This document shows positions 7,026 through 14,064 of a stretch of DNA of 20,073 nucleotides, piece by piece. Below the pieces are notes generated by a model, which worked only from the letters and a program-made list of their open reading frames with translations, was not told the origin of the DNA and made no database searches. Each line of letters opens with the position of its first letter. Within the stretch, counting starts at the first letter, position 1. Source of the stretch: an uncultured Pseudomonadota bacterium (GTDB lineage Bacteria; Bdellovibrionota_B; Oligoflexia; Oligoflexales; CAILAO01); assembly GCA_903832105.1 (NCBI GenBank), contig CAILAO010000290.1, forward strand, positions 1 to 20,073, given 5' to 3'. Position numbers and translations under genes: made by a program.

Positions 7026-7595
7026 CTATTTGACTTTTTCGACGTAGGTCCCGGTACGTGTGTCCACTTTTACGATATTGCCCACATTGATGTGGAATGG
7101 AACTGTTATGTTAAGTCCTGTTGACAAGGTGGCTGGTTTTCCGCCGCCTCCCGAGGTGTCGCCTCGAATGTTGGGTTGAGTTTCTGTAATCTCGAGTTCC
7201 ACAAAAGTATCGACATCGACCGTGACGGCTTTTCCTTTGTAAAAGGTTACAAATGCGGTGGAGTTTTCAACGATGTAATTTCTAGCATCGCCAAGGTCTT
7301 TTTCACTAAGAGTCACTTGATCGTAGGTCACGCTATCCATAAACGTGAAACCGTCGCCCTCTCTATACAAAAACTGCATGTTTTTCGCCTCAAGATCGGG
7401 GGTGTTCACTTTGTCGCCCGCCTTGAATGTGATCTCTAAAACCTGGGAGGTTTCGAGGTTTTTAAGGCGCGTTCTCACAAAAGCGGACCCTTTCCCCGGA
7501 TTAACATGTTGAAACTCAACGATGACATAAGGTTTGTCATTGTACTCGATCTTGAGACCTTTCCGAAAATCAGATGTTGAATACATACTGGCCAT
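7026..7595 (-). CDS. efp: Translation elongation factor P
   Basis: EF-P binds the ribosome between the P and E sites and relieves stalling at consecutive prolines. The 189 residues are the normal length. The KOW-like N-terminal domain contains the loop HVNPGKGSAF, whose tip Lys35 is the residue usually modified in lysine-type EF-P. The C-terminal OB domains carry FVELEITETQP, the family signature GDTSGGGGKPATLSTG, and the end IKVDTRTG-type segment (here VKVDTRTGTYVEKVK). The start MASMYSTSDFRKG is preferred because GAAGGG lies seven bases upstream; the longer in-frame start at 7610 overlaps that ribosome site. No epmA or epmB modification gene is in the window. It is the first gene of the accB-accC-proC run, behind a candidate promoter at 7696-7724. 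Confidence 0.97.
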   Translation of the reverse strand: MASMYSTSDFRKGLKIEYNDKPYVIVEFQHVNPGKGSAFVRTRLKNLETSQVLEITFKAGDKVNTPDLEAKNMQFLYREGDGFTFMDSVTYDQVTLSEKDLGDARNYIVENSTAFVTFYKGKAVTVDVDTFVELEITETQPNIRGDTSGGGGKPATLSTGLNITVPFHINVGNIVKVDTRTGTYVEKVK

Positions 7596-7660
7596 GCGAT
7601 TTCCCTTCATTACAAAACAAACGGGCAGACAGATATAAAGGTCACTACTCTAGTTGAAAG

Positions 7661-7675
7661 TTGATCCCACATCAA
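7661..7675. promoter_or_regulatory. Small inverted repeat in the efp leader
   Basis: TTGAT-N5-ATCAA lies between the candidate efp transcription start and the efp start codon. It shares half-site bases with the repeat at 7720-7736, but in the opposite orientation. It could be an operator or chance; no cognate regulator is identified. Confidence 0.25.
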
Positions 7676-7695
7676 TAGCGATCGTAGGGACCTTG

Positions 7696-7724
7696 GTTGT
7701 ACCTGTTCTTTTTAGTAAAATCAA
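7696..7724 (-). promoter_or_regulatory. Candidate promoter of the efp-accB-accC-proC run
   Basis: Read on the minus strand, TTGATT (7724-7719) and TACAAC (7701-7696) are 17 bases apart, each matching four of six sigma70 consensus positions. Transcription would begin near 7689, giving a leader of about 90 bases before efp. The -35 box lies inside the inverted repeat at 7720-7736. Confidence 0.4.
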
Positions 7725-7736
7725 TGAGTTATTGAT
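7720..7736. repeat. Inverted repeat overlapping the efp -35 box
   Basis: ATCAAT-GAGTT-ATTGAT is a perfect 6-base inverted repeat with a 5-base loop. It sits just downstream of the NlpC/P60 stop and over the candidate -35 box of efp. On the minus strand it is followed by TTTT after sharing bases with the arm, so it might be a weak AT-rich terminator for the upstream gene or an operator site. Confidence 0.35.
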
Positions 7737-7745
7737 AGTTGGCGG

Positions 7746-8453
7746 CTATTGCAGTTCTTCGTGCCTCAAGATCCGAAGAAGCTGGCCCCTAAAGTTGCTT
7801 AAGTCGATAAAACGTTCCCTCTGAATCGCCGCCCCAGGCATGCGGATTGCTTGTCCCCCAGTGGCATGGAGGATATCCCCACGTAACGTGAGTGGCCCAC
7901 TTGCTTTACTACCGGCGTTTAGCTTGAGTATCTCAGAAGGAGTTAATGCCTCCAACATGACGACGTGGCCACGATAGACTAAAAGATCTCCCGGGCGGAC
8001 TTTTGAGGGGTTTCGCCCGAGATCGATTAAGTGAAATTTCTTTTTGAGCGCCGTTGGTGAGAGGTTAGACATATCGAGAGACGTCAAGTAGGGCAGGGGC
8101 ATTCCTGCTTCCTTAAAGACGAGATTAACGAAATGACTACAGTCGAGACTACATGAAGTGCATACAGGGCAATGTATCTGTCTTTCCGTGGGGCGTGGTT
8201 TTTTTTCTGCGAGGCACTGATTGCAACTATAACATTCTTCGGTGTCTCCGATCCTTTGACCTCCGTAAACATAAGAGATTTCATAGGTTTCAAGAAGCCT
8301 TTTGGCCGCGCCTAAAACAGTCCTTTGCTTTTTTGTCAGGTGAACACTTTCAATTGATAGGGCCGTTGATAAAGTTAAATCGGGAATTGTCATGAGTGAG
8401 CAGAATATGCCCGCGAAAGTAAAATATTTCCTGAAACTTGCTAAGCATTCCAT
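7746..8453 (-). CDS. Exported NlpC/P60-type hydrolase with two CxxCxxC motifs
   Basis: NlpC/P60 enzymes are cysteine peptidases or amidases that usually cleave cell-wall peptides. This protein has 235 residues from the preferred ATG at 8453, which has GAGG six bases upstream; the ATG at 8465 lacks one. An N-terminal hydrophobic stretch (about 10-32) suggests export. The family motifs are present: YVYGG (61-65), LDCSHFV with catalytic Cys105, and RGHVVM with His163. DILHATGG supplies a possible third residue, His196. Between YVYGG and the catalytic Cys is an unusual insertion with CxxCxxC (74, 77, 80), about 14 charged residues, and a second CxxCxxC (95, 98, 101), suggesting bound metal or disulfides. 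The gene diverges from the VTT-hydrolase gene across 74 bases and precedes efp on the same strand, separated by that gene's promoter. The substrate is unknown. Confidence 0.8.
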   Translation of the reverse strand: MECLASFRKYFTFAGIFCSLMTIPDLTLSTALSIESVHLTKKQRTVLGAAKRLLETYEISYVYGGQRIGDTEECYSCNQCLAEKKPRPTERQIHCPVCTSCSLDCSHFVNLVFKEAGMPLPYLTSLDMSNLSPTALKKKFHLIDLGRNPSKVRPGDLLVYRGHVVMLEALTPSEILKLNAGSKASGPLTLRGDILHATGGQAIRMPGAAIQRERFIDLSNFRGQLLRILRHEELQ

Positions 8454-8494
8454 TTGATGCCTCATTTTACGGCTGCACTATGGTAATATATTAA

Positions 8495-8500
8495 TATAAT
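8495..8500 (+). promoter_or_regulatory. Candidate -10 box in a divergent intergenic region
   Basis: A perfect TATAAT lies in very AT-rich DNA between the divergent NlpC/P60 and VTT-hydrolase genes, 27 bases before the plus-strand TTG start. A matching -35 box is poor (CTGCAC region, about 8473-8478). The same AT-rich block could also serve the minus-strand gene. Confidence 0.35.
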
Positions 8501-8527
8501 AGAAGAACAGCGGAGAAAGATAAACCA

Positions 8528-9910
8528 TTGAAGCTTGGCACAAAGCTACAAATCGGGACCGTCCTTACTGTAGAATTGATTTTTCTTGGCTGTACTGTGC
8601 TGTTTTCATACGCTTTTTGGAACGCTATATGTGATAATACTCTCGCCTCATGTATCGGAGCTGAAGGACCTAATCCGAAGCACCCCATCACAACATTTCT
8701 CTTGTTGTCGATCATAAGGCCGTTCACGTTCACGCCTCTCACGTTCTTTGCAGTTCTAGCTGGCAAGGCTTTTGGGACGATCCCTGGGATGCTACTAACA
8801 GCCGTAAGTGGCTTTGTCTCATCCATTGTTATCTTTTTGCTCGCAAAGTATGTGGGACACCACTTTGTTAAGCCATGGCTCCTCAAGAACCTTCCGGACA
8901 CGTGGAACTTTCTAAGATCACAAGATTATAAAATCGTTTTTTTTACGCGGCTTCTTCCTGTCCTCCCCTTTGACTTCGTAACCTTGGTGTTTGGGCTTTT
9001 GAACTTCAGAGGAAGGAGCGTATATTGGGCCACTTTCTTGGGAGTCATGCCGGAGGCGTATTTTGTAGCGCATTTGGCAGATCCACAGAAGTCACTCCTT
9101 CGGTCTATGATGATGGTGATGCTGACGGTGGCTATCCTAGGTGGAGTCGTTGAATTCTTAGTTAGAAAGAAAGGGTCGAGCCTATGGCTGGGTCTTAAGG
9201 CGATGTATCGTGAACTTCGGTATGAGGTTCAGCAAAATAACGAAATCGTGAAAAGAAATACGTTTGACAAGAAAAAACCGCCCATTCTAATCCTCTACGG
9301 ATTTTTTTCCACGCGGCGAGCCCTGACGGCGCTTGAGGAGCGTCTTGAAGAGTTGGGTTTTGAGGTGATGACGTTTAACCAAGGAGGACTTTTCAACGCC
9401 TTTTTTACGCGTAGCATTGTTGAAACGGCAGTTTTTATTGACAAGAAAATTAAACGCCAGATGGAGCGTCACGACTTTAAAAAAATTCCCATCGTTGCCC
9501 ACTCAAAGGGCGGTCTCGTTGCTTTGTGGTGGCTTCTTAAGCTCGGAGGGCAACAATTCTGTGACACCGTGATTACGATGGGGGTTCCCTTTAAAGGCAC
9601 GTGGCTGACCCTTTTTCCCCTCATGACACCTCTCGGTCTTCTTTGGCGTGATATCTGGGAAATGCGGCCAGGATCTGCCTTTTTAAAGGAACTTCACAAA
9701 ACACCAATCCCTGATAACCTCCGCATTTATTGCATGTATTCTGAAAATGACAAGGTAACACCGGCAGAGCACGGGATCTTTATGTCAGAACACTACCTCG
9801 GACACGTTATTCCTGTCCCCATGCATCAAATGAGCCACTTTGACTACCTCCTCAAAAAAAAGACCGCTAAAGTCCTGGCAGATATTCTGATGGGAGCGAA
9901 TCCAAAGTAG
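8528..9910 (+). CDS. VTT/TVP38-type membrane domain fused to an alpha/beta hydrolase
   Basis: A 460-residue fusion. The N-terminal half (about 10-212) has several membrane helices and the features of the VTT (TVP38/TMEM64/DedA-related) family: a long hydrophobic hairpin around residues 60-108, FTRLLPVLPFDFVTLVFGLLNF (139-160 region), and a terminal helix at about 190-212. Related proteins are linked to lipid scrambling or transport. After a basic linker, residues about 252-455 form an alpha/beta hydrolase: strand ILILYG, nucleophile elbow AHSKGG with Ser326, Asp408 in SENDKV, and His437 in MSHFDY. These are the expected triad of a lipase/esterase-type enzyme, probably cytoplasmic or at the inner membrane face. 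The start is TTG: no in-frame ATG occurs until about residue 88, which would cut the membrane domain. Lipid-related activity is inference from both halves. Confidence 0.82.
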   Translation: MKLGTKLQIGTVLTVELIFLGCTVLFSYAFWNAICDNTLASCIGAEGPNPKHPITTFLLLSIIRPFTFTPLTFFAVLAGKAFGTIPGMLLTAVSGFVSSIVIFLLAKYVGHHFVKPWLLKNLPDTWNFLRSQDYKIVFFTRLLPVLPFDFVTLVFGLLNFRGRSVYWATFLGVMPEAYFVAHLADPQKSLLRSMMMVMLTVAILGGVVEFLVRKKGSSLWLGLKAMYRELRYEVQQNNEIVKRNTFDKKKPPILILYGFFSTRRALTALEERLEELGFEVMTFNQGGLFNAFFTRSIVETAVFIDKKIKRQMERHDFKKIPIVAHSKGGLVALWWLLKLGGQQFCDTVITMGVPFKGTWLTLFPLMTPLGLLWRDIWEMRPGSAFLKELHKTPIPDNLRIYCMYSENDKVTPAEHGIFMSEHYLGHVIPVPMHQMSHFDYLLKKKTAKVLADILMGANPK

Positions 9911-10032
9911 ACATGTCATATCTTTGGCATTTAAGACAAAAAGAATGTATCTAAGAACGACATCGGCCTGCTGGTTTTTTTCGTGACTTTTAATAATGCT
10001 TTCTTTATAAAGAGCCTACCCAGGGGAAGCCC

Positions 10033-10061
10033 TTGATAGCCGATATGTTCGCTGATACTTT
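10033..10061 (+). promoter_or_regulatory. Candidate promoter of the two-component pair
   Basis: The region 9911-10150 holds no gene that I can see. In it, TTGATA (10033-10038) and TACTTT (10056-10061) are 17 bases apart. The -35 box is good and the -10 box weak. T-runs occur near 9975 and 10086, but no convincing hairpin precedes them. Confidence 0.3.
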
Positions 10062-10150
10062 TAGTACCAGTCATTATTAACTCGGGTTTTTTTTGGAACA
10101 TTGTGTCGTGTCAAAGAAATCCTGCAACCGAATTGACAACAGTGAGTGGT

Positions 10151-10816
10151 ATGAATCACAAAGTTATTGACAGAAAAACCATCTTGATTATCGAGGACGA
10201 AAAGACCGCATTGAAGCATTTTCAGTTTGAAGCACAAGAAGTATTTCAAAATGTGCTCACAGCTTCTTGTGTCAAGGAAGCGCAGGAGGTTTTATCTTCA
10301 AGCGCGATTGACGTAATCCTCTGTGATTACAAGCTTCCAGACGGTCATGTATTGCAGTTATTTGAAGATTTTAACATCAGGGAGCGCAACGTTCCGGTGA
10401 TTCTAATCACGGGACATGGTGATAAAGACGTCATTTCTAAGTCGTTAAATTTAGGGGTGGAGCATTTTCTTGAGAAACCAGTCAGCAACGCTCAGCTTCG
10501 AGAATATTTAGGTTATTGCTTGGAATATGTCGAAAAAAACGCACATCTTCGCGAGTTGTCGGAACGATGTCTTTTGCATAATCACACGAGAGAATATTTG
10601 ATTAACACATGTGGTCTTTCAAGCCGTGAAATCGATGTCATCAACTGCATGTTAGTTGACGACAAAAACAAAACAATCGGCAAAAGGCTCTACATCTGTG
10701 AAGGAACGGTTAAGAGACACCTGCAGAACATTTTTGGAAAAATGGGAATATCGTCAAAGGACGAATTGAAAGAGATCATTTTTCAGAAAAATATGAGCGC
10801 TTCTTCCGGTCAATAA
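10151..10816 (+). CDS. Response regulator, REC plus LuxR-type HTH
   Basis: A 221-residue two-component response regulator. The receiver domain (about 9-120) has the acidic pocket Glu15/Asp16, the phosphorylated Asp59 (CDYKLPDG), Thr87 (LITGHGD) and Lys109 (EKP). After a helical linker, residues about 155-212 form a LuxR/GerE-type helix-turn-helix: GLSSREIDVIN, a recognition region with GTVKRHLQNIFGKMGIS, and a final helix. Phosphorylation should change DNA binding at unknown targets. An in-frame GTG at 10103 would add 16 residues; the ATG is preferred because the receiver domain then begins at the usual distance from the start, though no strong ribosome site is seen. The kinase gene begins 20 bases downstream and is the likely partner. 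Confidence 0.9.
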   Translation: MNHKVIDRKTILIIEDEKTALKHFQFEAQEVFQNVLTASCVKEAQEVLSSSAIDVILCDYKLPDGHVLQLFEDFNIRERNVPVILITGHGDKDVISKSLNLGVEHFLEKPVSNAQLREYLGYCLEYVEKNAHLRELSERCLLHNHTREYLINTCGLSSREIDVINCMLVDDKNKTIGKRLYICEGTVKRHLQNIFGKMGISSKDELKEIIFQKNMSASSGQ

Positions 10817-10836
10817 AATTTTACGGAAGATAGATC

Positions 10837-13263
10837 ATGACAGACCCTTCAGTTTTTAAAACTCCATTCATGCCAGGCCTTGAAAGTCTATTCGATTATA
10901 CAAGCGATGCCGTTGTGGTCTATCGAGCCGAACGAGAAGGTGAAGATTTTGTGCTTGTCGGGTTTAACAAAGCTGCTGAAAAAATCGAGAAGGTCACAAG
11001 AGATGAAATCCTCGGGAGAAGTGTTGTCGAAGTTTTTCCTGGAGTAAAATCGTTTGGTCTTTTTGAAGTGTTTCAGCGAGTTTGGCGAACAGGAAATCAC
11101 GAGTGGCATGGGCCAAAAAAATATGAAGATGCTAGACACGAGGGATGGAGGGAAAATTTTGTTTATAAGCTCCCTTCGGGCGAAATTGTCGCGCTTTACC
11201 GCGATATTTCGGATCAAGTGCTGATAGAACGTTGTCTGAACGCAACGGAAAAAAGATATCGAGATCTTGTCGATCTTATTCCTAATGGCATCGCTGAGAT
11301 TGATGTAAAAGGGACTCACCTTTTAGTTAATGACGCTTATTGTCAATGCGTAGGATATTCCAAAGATGAATTGATCGGCAGGTCTGTTTTTGATTTGCCC
11401 GCCTTTGCATCTGCAAAAGTCGAGTTAAGCCAATTTTGGCAAGGGGCTTTTAACGAGCAAATCACACCGACTCCTCTTCAAATGAGGTTAATTCGTCAAG
11501 ATGGAACGATGGTTGATGTGGCGGTTTATTGGAATTTTAAAAAAGATCACGATGGTGCGGTCATCGGTCTTGTCGTCCTCATGGTTGATATTTCGGGCCA
11601 ACGAAAGACAGAAGAGCAGCAGAATCTGGCTTTCAGGATTCTTTCGGAGTCCAATAGGTGGGGTCGAAAACGAGAGAAAGCAAAAGCATTCGTCGAGATT
11701 ATAAAGAATGCTCTGGATATTGAATCTATCGGGCTCAGATTTCGCGCTGGATCTCACTATCCATACTATGAACAGAGTGGCTTTTCGGACGCTTTTTTGG
11801 CGACTGAAAGTGATCTTTGCCTCTATGAGAAAGAGGGTCAAATTGTTCGAGGAATCGATGGGCACCCCTGTTTAGTTTGCCTCTGCGGTGCTGTTCTTTA
11901 TGGAAGGACTGATTCGAAGTTTCCGTATTTCTCCCAAGGTGGAAGCTTTTGGACCGGTAGTATGTCTAGTCTTTGCTCTGCTGATTTTCCGATAGAAATT
12001 TCAAAAACCATGCGTAATCGATGTGGTGGTTTTGGATATGAATCTATCGCCTTGATTCCCATAAGAGATGAGGTTGAGACTATCGGCCTTCTTCAGTTAA
12101 ATGACCACCGAAAAAACAAGTTTACGCGTGAAATGGTACAATTTCTCGAGCTTATCGCGGCCTATATCGGCGTGGCTGTTTCTCGTCACGATATTCAGGA
12201 GGAGTTAATTGACAGTAAAAATAGGCTTAATCTCGCAATTAAAGGAGCTCGTCTAGGTCTTTGGGATTGGCACGTGCAATCAAGACAGCTTCATTTAAGC
12301 ACTGAGTGGTCAGAAATTTTGGAGAGACCTCAGGTGGACGTTCTAGACTTGGCGTTGGATAGAGCAAGTTGGCCGGATTATCTGCATCCCGAGGATTTTG
12401 CGAAAATCCAGGAGAAAATTTTGGCGCATATTGGAGGTAAAACAGATTTTTTTGAATCCGAAGCGAGAGTCAAAGGCCGGGATGACTGGAGATGGCTCGC
12501 TATGCGCGGAAAAACCAACGAAAGAGATTCCGCTGGAAAGCCCATCCGTGTCACTGGAATCGCGATGGATATCACAAGTTTGAAGATGGCTGAAGAGGCG
12601 ATTAGAGCAGCCTGTAAGGAGCGAGAAGTCTTACTGCAGGAAATCCACCACCGTGTTAAAAATAACTTTCAGGTCATTTCGTCGATGCTTGCCCTCCGTG
12701 CTAGAGCAATGCAAAACAAACAAATTACTGATGTGATGGATGATGCCGTGGGCAAGATGAGGGCAATGGCCTTAGTGCATGAAAGACTATGCCGCTCAAA
12801 AGATCTGTCGAAAGTTAATATCTCATTATACGTAGAAGAACTTGTCGAGGCTCTTCGCGGGATGTTCGATGCACCTCCCGAGAGGGTTTCGATTAAAATA
12901 GATATCGATAATGTGTGGTTTGAGATTGACACAGCTATGCCGGTCGGACTTATTATGAACGAACTGATCTCAAATGCCGTGAAATACGCATTTCCCAGCG
13001 AAAGGTCGGGTGAGATTGTCATTCGTCTTCAGTGTGTGGGACCTAGAAAATACGAGCTTGCGATTAGCGACAACGGTGTGGGTATGCCAGAGATTTCAGT
13101 AAAAAGAAAATTCGCAAGTCAAAAAACCTTGGGTCTGGGATTAGTCAATATTTTGGTAGAACAACTAAAAGGCAGTCTTTGCTTGGACGTGGGTGGGGGA
13201 GTTGCCTATAAGATCGCTTTTGAAGAGGTTAATAAAAGTCATCTATTGAAAAGTACATATTGA
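10837..13263 (+). CDS. Cytosolic sensor histidine kinase, PAS-PAS-GAF-PAS-HisKA_2
   Basis: An 808-residue sensor kinase with no membrane segment, so it senses a cytoplasmic or diffusible signal. Domains in order are PAS (about 15-125), PAS (135-256), GAF (265-450), PAS of the PAS_3/PAC kind (460-587), and the kinase core. The GAF part contains a HPCLVCLCG segment followed by GGSFWTG and GYESIALIPIR, a form common in kinases of this kind. The dimerisation/phosphotransfer motif LLQEIHHRVKNNFQVIS is of the HisKA_2/HWE-related type, with His605 (next to Arg) the probable phosphoacceptor. The ATPase has the N box (Asn708, Asn713), DNGVGMP (745-751) and LGLGLVNILV. The ATG has GGAAG upstream and follows the response regulator by 20 bases. 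The ligand is unknown. Confidence 0.93.
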   Translation: MTDPSVFKTPFMPGLESLFDYTSDAVVVYRAEREGEDFVLVGFNKAAEKIEKVTRDEILGRSVVEVFPGVKSFGLFEVFQRVWRTGNHEWHGPKKYEDARHEGWRENFVYKLPSGEIVALYRDISDQVLIERCLNATEKRYRDLVDLIPNGIAEIDVKGTHLLVNDAYCQCVGYSKDELIGRSVFDLPAFASAKVELSQFWQGAFNEQITPTPLQMRLIRQDGTMVDVAVYWNFKKDHDGAVIGLVVLMVDISGQRKTEEQQNLAFRILSESNRWGRKREKAKAFVEIIKNALDIESIGLRFRAGSHYPYYEQSGFSDAFLATESDLCLYEKEGQIVRGIDGHPCLVCLCGAVLYGRTDSKFPYFSQGGSFWTGSMSSLCSADFPIEISKTMRNRCGGFGYESIALIPIRDEVETIGLLQLNDHRKNKFTREMVQFLELIAAYIGVAVSRHDIQEELIDSKNRLNLAIKGARLGLWDWHVQSRQLHLSTEWSEILERPQVDVLDLALDRASWPDYLHPEDFAKIQEKILAHIGGKTDFFESEARVKGRDDWRWLAMRGKTNERDSAGKPIRVTGIAMDITSLKMAEEAIRAACKEREVLLQEIHHRVKNNFQVISSMLALRARAMQNKQITDVMDDAVGKMRAMALVHERLCRSKDLSKVNISLYVEELVEALRGMFDAPPERVSIKIDIDNVWFEIDTAMPVGLIMNELISNAVKYAFPSERSGEIVIRLQCVGPRKYELAISDNGVGMPEISVKRKFASQKTLGLGLVNILVEQLKGSLCLDVGGGVAYKIAFEEVNKSHLLKSTY

Positions 13264-13297
13264 GTTAAGTGGTAGGTGTGGTAACTTCATGTGAGTA

Positions 13298-13338
13298 GCT
13301 CGGTGCGGCGACGCTGGCTGCGGCTGATATCGCCGAGC
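13298..13338. repeat. GC-rich hairpin between kinase and methylase genes
   Basis: GCTCGGTG (13298-13305) pairs with CGCCGAGC (13331-13338) over eight base pairs including one G-T pair, enclosing a GC-rich loop with repeated GCGGC/GGCTG pieces. It is clearly richer in GC than flanking DNA. No T-run follows, so it is not a standard terminator. It could be a REP-like element, an mRNA-stabilising structure, or a leader for the next gene. Confidence 0.45.
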
Positions 13339-13366
13339 GAATAAATCCTTCTCAGATGGAGCCATC

Positions 13367-14056
13367 ATGAGCGGTGTCTTGGTCCTCGCGTGTGGAAGTC
13401 TTGGTCAGGTTGGTGATATTCCTCAAAGAAGTCTTAGCTATCTTAAGACAGCGGATCTTGTGGTTTTTGAAGAAGATCGTGCTGCAAGACAACTATTGAA
13501 AGCAGCGCATGTTCATCGAGAGTATCTAAGGCTTTCCGAACATCGCCAGCAGGCGACGCTTGAGCAAGTTAAAGAAGCTCTAAGTCAAGGAAGTACGGTT
13601 GTTTACATGAGCGATCAGGGCATGCCGAATCTTGCTGATCCAGGTAAAGAGATTTTAAAAATTGCTTATGATCTAGGCGTAAGGGTGCAGGTTATTCCCG
13701 GGCCAAGTAGTATTACTGCCGCGCTTGCGGCGTATCCTTTACCACATGAACGTTTTACATTTGCAGGTTTTCTTCCGCGAACAGATGATGGGCGAGTGAA
13801 TATTTTAAGAGGGTTTCGTGACCTCAAACATCCGATCGTTATACTCGAAACTCCTTATCGTCTGAAACCCCTTCTTGAATCATGTCTTCGAGTGTTTCCA
13901 ACGAGGTCTTGTTGGAAGGGTTTTTTGGCCATAGATATCACGGGACCCAAAGAAACCTATTGGTTCGGTGATTTCCAGCAACTTATAAAAAGATCCGACG
14001 AGCTGGATGAGAAAATGAATTTTGTTTTGATTATCGGTCGGAAAATAGAATCATAA
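13367..14056 (+). CDS. RsmI-like SAM-dependent methylase, short form
   Basis: This 229-residue protein belongs to the tetrapyrrole-methylase fold family and most resembles RsmI, which 2'-O-methylates C1402 of 16S rRNA. Supporting motifs are GDIPQRSLSYLKTADLVVFEEDR near the N-terminus, MSDQGMPNLADPG (replacing the usual SDAGTPLISDPG), VIPGPSSITAALAAYPLP, RFTFAGFLPR and ETPYRL. Two features are odd. The N-terminal TPIGNLGD loop is replaced by ACGSLGQVGD. The protein also ends right after MNFVLIIGRK, so the C-terminal region of about 45-50 residues of E. coli RsmI is absent. It may be a paralogue with another substrate rather than RsmI itself. GGAG lies about seven bases before the ATG. It converges with the large envelope protein gene, eight bases apart. 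Confidence 0.78.
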   Translation: MSGVLVLACGSLGQVGDIPQRSLSYLKTADLVVFEEDRAARQLLKAAHVHREYLRLSEHRQQATLEQVKEALSQGSTVVYMSDQGMPNLADPGKEILKIAYDLGVRVQVIPGPSSITAALAAYPLPHERFTFAGFLPRTDDGRVNILRGFRDLKHPIVILETPYRLKPLLESCLRVFPTRSCWKGFLAIDITGPKETYWFGDFQQLIKRSDELDEKMNFVLIIGRKIES

Positions 14057-14064
14057 GCCAGAAG

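Noticed and set aside
9965..9981. GGCCTGCTGG followed by a T-run as a terminator for the VTT-hydrolase gene
   Set aside because: No stem longer than two or three pairs can be formed before the T-run.
10888..11865. Two minus-strand open frames within the kinase gene
   Set aside because: They are antisense to well-supported PAS and GAF domains and have no recognisable motif.
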